A stretch of DNA of 64,000 nucleotides, from the NCBI GenBank assembly GCA_040766135.1, contig JAXGRA010000005.1:1-64000 (forward strand), read 5' to 3'. Source of the stretch: JAGVSV01 sp040766135 (GTDB lineage Bacteria; Bacillota; Clostridia; Christensenellales; Aristaeellaceae). Shown here piece after piece: positions 59,569 to 64,000 of the stretch. The notes under the pieces were generated by a model. The model saw nothing but the letters and a program-made list of their open reading frames with translations, searched no databases and was not told the DNA's origin. The translations under genes were made by a program, and so were the position numbers. Within the stretch, counting starts at the first letter, position 1. Every line of letters begins with the position of its first letter.

Positions 59569-61923
59569 ATGACAGCGAACAGGCTGTGGTATAAGCAGCA
59601 GGCGAAGACATGGGTGGAGGCGCTGCCCTTGGGCAATGGGCGGCTGGGGGCGATGGTGTTCGGCGGCGTGCGTGAGGAACGTTTGGCCATGAATGAGGAC
59701 ACCTTCTGGGCCGGATATCCGATGGACAAGAATGCGCCGGACGCACACAAATATCTGCCCAAGATACAGCAGCTGGTGCGGGAGGGCGATTTGGCCCAGG
59801 CACAGCAGATGGCCGAGCAGCACCTGGAGGGGAAGTATTCAGTTTCCTATCTGCCGCTGTGCGATGTGCACATCCGGCATCATTTGCCCGATGGCGAGCC
59901 ACAGCAATATGTGCGCGATTTGAATATGCGCCACGGGCTAGCTGGCACTAAGTTTACATTAAACGGCGTGCAGCATGAGCGGCGCGTGTTTGTGTCCTAC
60001 CCGGATCAGGCCATGGTGGTGCAATTGACCGCCGACCAGCCCGGCGCGGTGTCCTTTCGCGTGGGGCTGACAGCGCAGGTGAAAAACACCCTCCATGTGC
60101 AGGGCGATACGCTGACACTGGATTTGCGCGCGCCTTCGCGTATGGAGCCGGCCTATGTTGAAACTGCGGATGCTTCGGGCTATGGCGATGTGCCGGAGCG
60201 CCAGGGCATGCGCGCACGTGTGCTGCTGCAGGTGCAGGCCAAGGGTGGCGCCATCCAGGCCGGGCAGGACAGCATTTCTGTGACGGGTGCGGACGCCGCC
60301 ACGCTGTATTTCTGTGCGCGCACCAGTTTTGCGGGCTTTGACAAGCACCCCGAAACGCAGGGAAGTGACGAGAAGGCTGCCGTGCGTCAGGACATGGATG
60401 CCGTGGCTGCGCAACCCTTTGATAAACTGCTGTCGGCCCACCAAAAGGACGTCAGCGACATCTTTGACCGCGTGCGCTTTGCGTTGGACCTGCCACGGGG
60501 TAACGCCTTGGCCACCGATGAGCGGCTGCGCGCGTTTGCAGATAATCAAAACGATCCGGAGCTGTTTGAACTGATATTCAATTACGGTCGGTATCTGCTG
60601 TTTTCCTCCTCGCGGCCGGGCACGCAGGCTGCCAACCTGCAAGGCATCTGGAATCAGGAGTTGCGTCCGCCGTGGAGCAGCAACTACACCGTCAACATCA
60701 ACACAGAAATGAACTACTGGCCGGCAGAACCCTGCGCCATGCCGGAGATGCACGGCCCGCTGTTTGACTTAATTGAGCGCCTGCGTGTCAATGGCCGCCG
60801 TACGGCGCAGCTGCACTATGGCGCCCAGGGCGTTGTCTGCCATCACAACACCGACCTGTGGGCCATGACCAACCCGGTGGGCGAAAACCGCAAGGGCTCG
60901 GCGGTGTATGCCATCTGGCCCATGAGCTATGGCTGGCTGTGCCAGCACCTGATGGAGCACTATGATTACTCGCTGGATAAGGAGTTCCTGCGCGATCGGG
61001 CGCTGCCGGCTATCACTGATGCAGCGGTGTTTTTCCTAGATGCGCTGAAGGATTGCGGCACCGGGCACTGGTCGATCTACCCCGCTACGTCACCGGAAAA
61101 CTCGTTTATGTACAGGGGAGAACGCCTTGCAATAACGCGCTGGGCCACTATGAGCAATGCCATCGTGCGCGAGGTGTTTGGCAACATGCTGCGCATCCGC
61201 GATATTTTGGGGCTAACCGGCGACATATATGAAAAAATTGAAGCCATGCTGCCCAAGCTGCCGCCGTATCAGGTGGGCAGCCAGGGCCAGCTGCTGGAGT
61301 GGGATCAGGAATATCCCGAACCCGAGCCGCACCACCGCCACATTTCACACCTGTATCCGCTGCATCCGGGGCGGGAGTTCTCGGTTGCCCGCACGCCGGA
61401 CATGGCGCACGCTGTCAAACGCACGCTGGAGCTGCGCGGGGATGACGGCACGGGCTGGGCGCTGGGATGGAAGATCAGCCAATGGGCGCGGCTGCACGAT
61501 GGCGATCACGCGCTGCGCCTGCTCAAACGGCAGCTGCGTTTGGTAGAAGGTGAGGGCACGAACTATTCCAGCGGCGGCGGTACCTACCCCAACCTGCTGG
61601 ACGCGCATCCGCCGTTCCAGATTGACGGAAACTTTGCGGCCAGCGCCGGCGTAGCCGAAATGTTGCTGCAAAATGCCCAGAACGAGATTACCCTGCTGCC
61701 CGCGCTTCCCAGCGAATGGCCGCAGGGCAGTATCCACGGCCTGCGTGCATTTGCGGGGCTGACGGTGGATATTCACTTTGCGCAGGGCCAACTGGCGAAA
61801 GCGACCCTCACTGCGCACGCCGACCAGACTGTGCACATGAAGGTCATCTATCAAAACAAAACAGCGGATATCACCCTGAACAAGGGCGAAACCGCTCAAC
61901 TGACGATGAAGGATTTCCACTAA
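59569..61923 (+). CDS. glycoside hydrolase family 95 (alpha-L-fucosidase type)
   Basis: 784 residues without a signal peptide, so cytoplasmic. GH95 layout: N-terminal beta domain with WYKQQAKTWVEALPLGNGRLGAMVFGGVREERLAMNEDTFW, an (alpha/alpha)6 barrel with NTEMNYWPAEP and HHNTDLWAM, and the C-terminal IDGNFAASAGVAEMLLQ. Members are inverting alpha-1,2-L-fucosidases, and some act on alpha-L-galactosides. The enzyme would trim imported oligosaccharides, perhaps from host glycans. It follows the orphan sugar-binding protein but has its own promoter; the convergent small gene begins four bases after its stop. Confidence 0.93.
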   Translation: MTANRLWYKQQAKTWVEALPLGNGRLGAMVFGGVREERLAMNEDTFWAGYPMDKNAPDAHKYLPKIQQLVREGDLAQAQQMAEQHLEGKYSVSYLPLCDVHIRHHLPDGEPQQYVRDLNMRHGLAGTKFTLNGVQHERRVFVSYPDQAMVVQLTADQPGAVSFRVGLTAQVKNTLHVQGDTLTLDLRAPSRMEPAYVETADASGYGDVPERQGMRARVLLQVQAKGGAIQAGQDSISVTGADAATLYFCARTSFAGFDKHPETQGSDEKAAVRQDMDAVAAQPFDKLLSAHQKDVSDIFDRVRFALDLPRGNALATDERLRAFADNQNDPELFELIFNYGRYLLFSSSRPGTQAANLQGIWNQELRPPWSSNYTVNINTEMNYWPAEPCAMPEMHGPLFDLIERLRVNGRRTAQLHYGAQGVVCHHNTDLWAMTNPVGENRKGSAVYAIWPMSYGWLCQHLMEHYDYSLDKEFLRDRALPAITDAAVFFLDALKDCGTGHWSIYPATSPENSFMYRGERLAITRWATMSNAIVREVFGNMLRIRDILGLTGDIYEKIEAMLPKLPPYQVGSQGQLLEWDQEYPEPEPHHRHISHLYPLHPGREFSVARTPDMAHAVKRTLELRGDDGTGWALGWKISQWARLHDGDHALRLLKRQLRLVEGEGTNYSSGGGTYPNLLDAHPPFQIDGNFAASAGVAEMLLQNAQNEITLLPALPSEWPQGSIHGLRAFAGLTVDIHFAQGQLAKATLTAHADQTVHMKVIYQNKTADITLNKGETAQLTMKDFH

Positions 61924-61927
61924 TTGT

Positions 61928-62233
61928 TTATGTATCCGCTCGCCATAATGTGATGGTAGAATTCTCCGGGAAATACGCCTGCTGCGCCTGCGGCAGGCGT
62001 TCCTTTTGTCCGTCAAAGGGCACCAGCGGTTCCATTTCCATCCAGATGCGCGAGCGCACCGCTGCGCGCCGTATCTCACACGGCTCAGGGTCATTATAAA
62101 ATTCCAGCGCCAGCGTGGTAATCACTTGCTCCTCAAACGGATAAGCATCGGCGCGCCCGTCAAACAGCACGTCCTGCCCGCAGGTCAGGCGCAGCATCAG
62201 CGTCTGTTTCTTTTTTCGCTTGAACAGCCCCAT
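61928..62233 (-). CDS. small unknown protein, basic N-terminus
   Basis: 101 residues, not recognised. Basic start GLFKRKKKQT, then alternating beta-type sequence (LMLRLTCGQDVLFDGRADAYPFEEQVITTLALEFYND) and STITLWRADT at the end; two cysteines, no membrane segment. It starts one base after the stop of the UROD-family gene with no clear RBS, so translation is probably coupled to it. Coding is supported by the tight spacing and the lack of a better frame. Confidence 0.6.
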   Translation of the reverse strand: MGLFKRKKKQTLMLRLTCGQDVLFDGRADAYPFEEQVITTLALEFYNDPEPCEIRRAAVRSRIWMEMEPLVPFDGQKERLPQAQQAYFPENSTITLWRADT

Positions 62234-62234
62234 G

Positions 62235-63242
62235 CTATTGTGCGGCCTTGATGGTGTATTCGTTCAGCAACCGCAAGTAAATACGATAGTTTTCCAGCGA
62301 CACGCCGGGTGGCGTTTGATGATCCACCGAGGGGATAAACCCACCCTTTTTCATGGCAGGCAGCAGGCGCTCAAACTCTGCACGCATTTTTTCCTCGCCC
62401 AGCGGCATCACCATCTTGTCATAGTGCCCCAACAGCAGGAAATGCGGATGCCGCTCACGCAGCACATCGACATCCACCCCGGCCTGCCGTTCCAGCGGCA
62501 GCACGCCCTGGATGCCCGCGCGCTCAAACCAGGGGATCATCTTGGTGACATCGCCGTCGGAATCAATAAATACAAGGATGTCCCGGTCGTTTAAAAATGC
62601 AATCAGCTTGCGGTAGTAGGGCAGCAGAAATTCGTCAAACTGCCGCTCGGACAGCATGGGGCCGTTGTTGTAGCTCATGTCCTCCGCGATGGTGATAAAC
62701 TCCGGCACATAATGCTCACACAGCTGTTCCAGCTTGCGGATGTTGTAGTCCACCAAATCGCTGTTGATGCGGTGCATGAGCTCCGGCTCGTCATAAAAAG
62801 CGTATAGATGCGGCTCAATGCCCAACAGCGTACGCGGGCCCCAGAAGGGGCCGTCCACCGTGGCCCAGCAGATGCCCTCGCCGGACAACTGATACCGCCG
62901 GTAGGCCGCCAGCAGTTCGGCGCGCACCGGCAGATGCTCCGGGTACAGCGTGGGCAATATGCGCGTGTATTCATCGTTGTTGGCAATGATGGGCAGGCCG
63001 TGCCCCGGGGCGCGCGGCGTCTGCGGGGTGAAAAACCCAATCCACACCTGCAAGTGCAGATCCAGCCCCAAATGCTGCTGCAGCGCTTCGTTTTTGGGCA
63101 GGTCAGGATGCGGGGGAACGGCCAGCCCTTCGCTTTCCCAGCGCGTGATGGTCTTGTCCCACCAGGTGGCCCATTCCATGCGCGGCAGGCGGTCAACGGG
63201 TTGGAAGCGCATGATGTTGGCAAAGCGTTCGCGGGTAGTCAT
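62235..63242 (-). CDS. uroporphyrinogen-decarboxylase-family protein (MtaA-like)
   Basis: 335 residues of the UROD/MtaA barrel family: MTTRERFANIMRFQPVDRLPRMEW at the start, then VDGPFWGPRTLLG, ISIAEDMSYNNGPMLSERQFDEFLLPYYRKL-type sequence near residues 190-220, FIDSDGDVTKMIPWFERAGIQGVLPLERQAGVDVDVLRE and GGFIPSVDHQTPPGVSLENYRIYL. Such paralogues often handle methyl groups or corrinoid cofactors or have unknown substrates; true haem enzymes differ. No corrinoid protein gene is nearby. ATG 63242 is fixed by GGAGGAGG upstream. Confidence 0.85.
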   Translation of the reverse strand: MTTRERFANIMRFQPVDRLPRMEWATWWDKTITRWESEGLAVPPHPDLPKNEALQQHLGLDLHLQVWIGFFTPQTPRAPGHGLPIIANNDEYTRILPTLYPEHLPVRAELLAAYRRYQLSGEGICWATVDGPFWGPRTLLGIEPHLYAFYDEPELMHRINSDLVDYNIRKLEQLCEHYVPEFITIAEDMSYNNGPMLSERQFDEFLLPYYRKLIAFLNDRDILVFIDSDGDVTKMIPWFERAGIQGVLPLERQAGVDVDVLRERHPHFLLLGHYDKMVMPLGEEKMRAEFERLLPAMKKGGFIPSVDHQTPPGVSLENYRIYLRLLNEYTIKAAQ

Positions 63243-63261
63243 GTCCTCCTCCGATAGATGA

Positions 63262-64000
63262 TTATTCTTTGTGCTGGATGCTTTCGATAAGCGCCAACAC
63301 GGCCTGTGTGCCGTCGGCGGCGGGCGCATCGGCCAGCACCTGGCGCAGGCGGGGCGCATCCTGTCCAAGTGCATCCAGCGCGCTGACAAGGCTGTCTTCG
63401 GTCAGGTTCTCCTGAAGCAGCACGTGCGCCAGGCCACGCTGGCGGTAGCTTTCCGCGTTGAGGAGCTGATCGCCCCGGCTGGCTCCCTTAGGATAGGGCA
63501 CCAGCAGCATAGGCAACCCCAGCGCCTGAAACTCGCACAGGGCATTGGCTCCGGCGCGGGACAGCACCATATCGGCGCAGGCCAGCGCATGCGGCAGGTC
63601 ATCGGACAAAAACTCTGCCTGCCAGTAGCCAGGCAGCCCGTCCAGCTCCGGCGCGCGGTTGTTGCGCCCGCACAGGTGCAGCACATCCATATGTGGCGTT
63701 AACCGGGGCAACGCCTGGCGCAACGCGGCGTTGACGCTTTGCGCGCCGGAACTGCCGCCCATCATCAGCAGGATAGGGCGTTTGCCTGAAAACCCGGTCA
63801 TGGCCAGCCCCTGCTCCCGGCTGCCTAAAAACAGCTCCGGCCGCAGCGGGGTACCCGTCAGCACGCCCTTTTTGCCCAACAACGCGGCGCATTCAGGGAA
63901 GGTGGTGGCCACCTTTTTTGCAAATCGCAGGGCGATGCGGTTGGCCAGGCCTGGTGTCAGGTCGCTTTCGTGGCACAGCACCGGCACGCGGTTAAGCCAC
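63262..64000 (-). CDS. murG: MurG-type GlcNAc transferase, C-terminal part
   Basis: Peptidoglycan glycosyltransferase that adds GlcNAc to lipid I. The frame is open to the end of the window (upstream codons read WLNR before VPVLCHESDLTPGLANRIALRFA), so the N-terminus is missing. Seen: LLMMGGSSGAQSVNAALR (glycine loop of the C-terminal domain) and LSRAGANALCEFQALGLPMLLVPYPKGASRGDQLLNA (UDP-GlcNAc site). No other mur genes are visible, and it may be a second MurG paralogue. The UROD-family gene begins 19 bases downstream. Confidence 0.9.
   Translation of the reverse strand, partial: WLNRVPVLCHESDLTPGLANRIALRFAKKVATTFPECAALLGKKGVLTGTPLRPELFLGSREQGLAMTGFSGKRPILLMMGGSSGAQSVNAALRQALPRLTPHMDVLHLCGRNNRAPELDGLPGYWQAEFLSDDLPHALACADMVLSRAGANALCEFQALGLPMLLVPYPKGASRGDQLLNAESYRQRGLAHVLLQENLTEDSLVSALDALGQDAPRLRQVLADAPAADGTQAVLALIESIQHKE

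Noticed and set aside
59569..63242. GH95, small unknown gene and UROD-family gene as one sugar-use operon
   Set aside because: The GH95 gene is on the opposite strand from the other two and has its own promoter; they are only convergent neighbours.

Overview
The window looks like a piece of chromosome from a fairly GC-rich member of the Bacillota, probably class Clostridia. This is inferred from gene families and order: a proS gene behind a T-box leader, zinc-ribbon forms of S14, L36, S4 and L24, the gene order secY-adk-map-KOW-infA-rpmJ-rpsM-rpsK-rpsD-rpoA-rplQ, GerMN proteins, YitT, Lpl-type sugar transporters and an HPr-like small protein. I saw no rRNA, tRNA, insertion sequence, prophage or CRISPR array.

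Layout. 1-2000: potassium uptake pair (KtrB 3' end, and a KtrA reading frame broken by three homopolymer indels) plus a DEDD exonuclease. 2011-4226: two-component system. 4223-8502 (minus): two GerMN proteins, a DUF6062-like cysteine protein and a membrane protein, in a tight operon. 8582-11190 (minus): dnaX and a YitT membrane protein. 11240-13001: ridA and dpaL (2,3-diaminopropionate ammonia-lyase). 13013-15177: FlK-like thioesterase and T-box/proS. 15313-31250: one uninterrupted S10-spc-alpha ribosomal supercluster (rpsJ to rplQ). 31333-35479: fused NadD-YqeK protein, rsfS, an ArsC-fold protein and a stalked extracellular 5'-nucleotidase. 35559-37882: thrC-thrB. 37931-50038: a complete branched-chain amino acid operon, ilvBNCD-leuA-cimA-leuCDB-ilvE, behind a leader-peptide attenuator. 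50142-55121 (minus): sugar-type ABC transporter (two permeases and a binding protein) plus an FAD oxidoreductase. 55165-57284 (minus): PHP phosphoesterase, HPr-like protein and M19 dipeptidase. 57488-61923: a sugar-binding protein on a repetitive coiled-coil stalk, and a GH95 fucosidase-type glycosidase. 61928-64000 (minus): a small unknown protein, a uroporphyrinogen-decarboxylase-family protein and the start-less end of MurG.

How parts work together. cimA supplies 2-oxobutyrate for isoleucine from pyruvate through the LeuCDB enzymes, so the operon can make Ile, Val and Leu without a threonine deaminase, which is absent from this window. RidA next to DpaL fits removal of the reactive enamine made by that lyase.

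Most unusual points: (i) two extracellular proteins (33290-35479 and 57577-59433) share an N-terminal anchor plus long coiled coil. In the second, the coil is built from 49-residue (seven-heptad) DNA-level repeats, one of which is shortened by exactly one heptad. (ii) A textbook transcription-attenuation leader controls the ilv operon, with a 35-residue peptide rich in Leu/Val/Ile. (iii) Perfect inverted repeats overlie the -10 regions of the S10, nadD-yqeK and ridA promoters. (iv) The NadD half of the NadD-YqeK fusion has lost the usual catalytic signatures.
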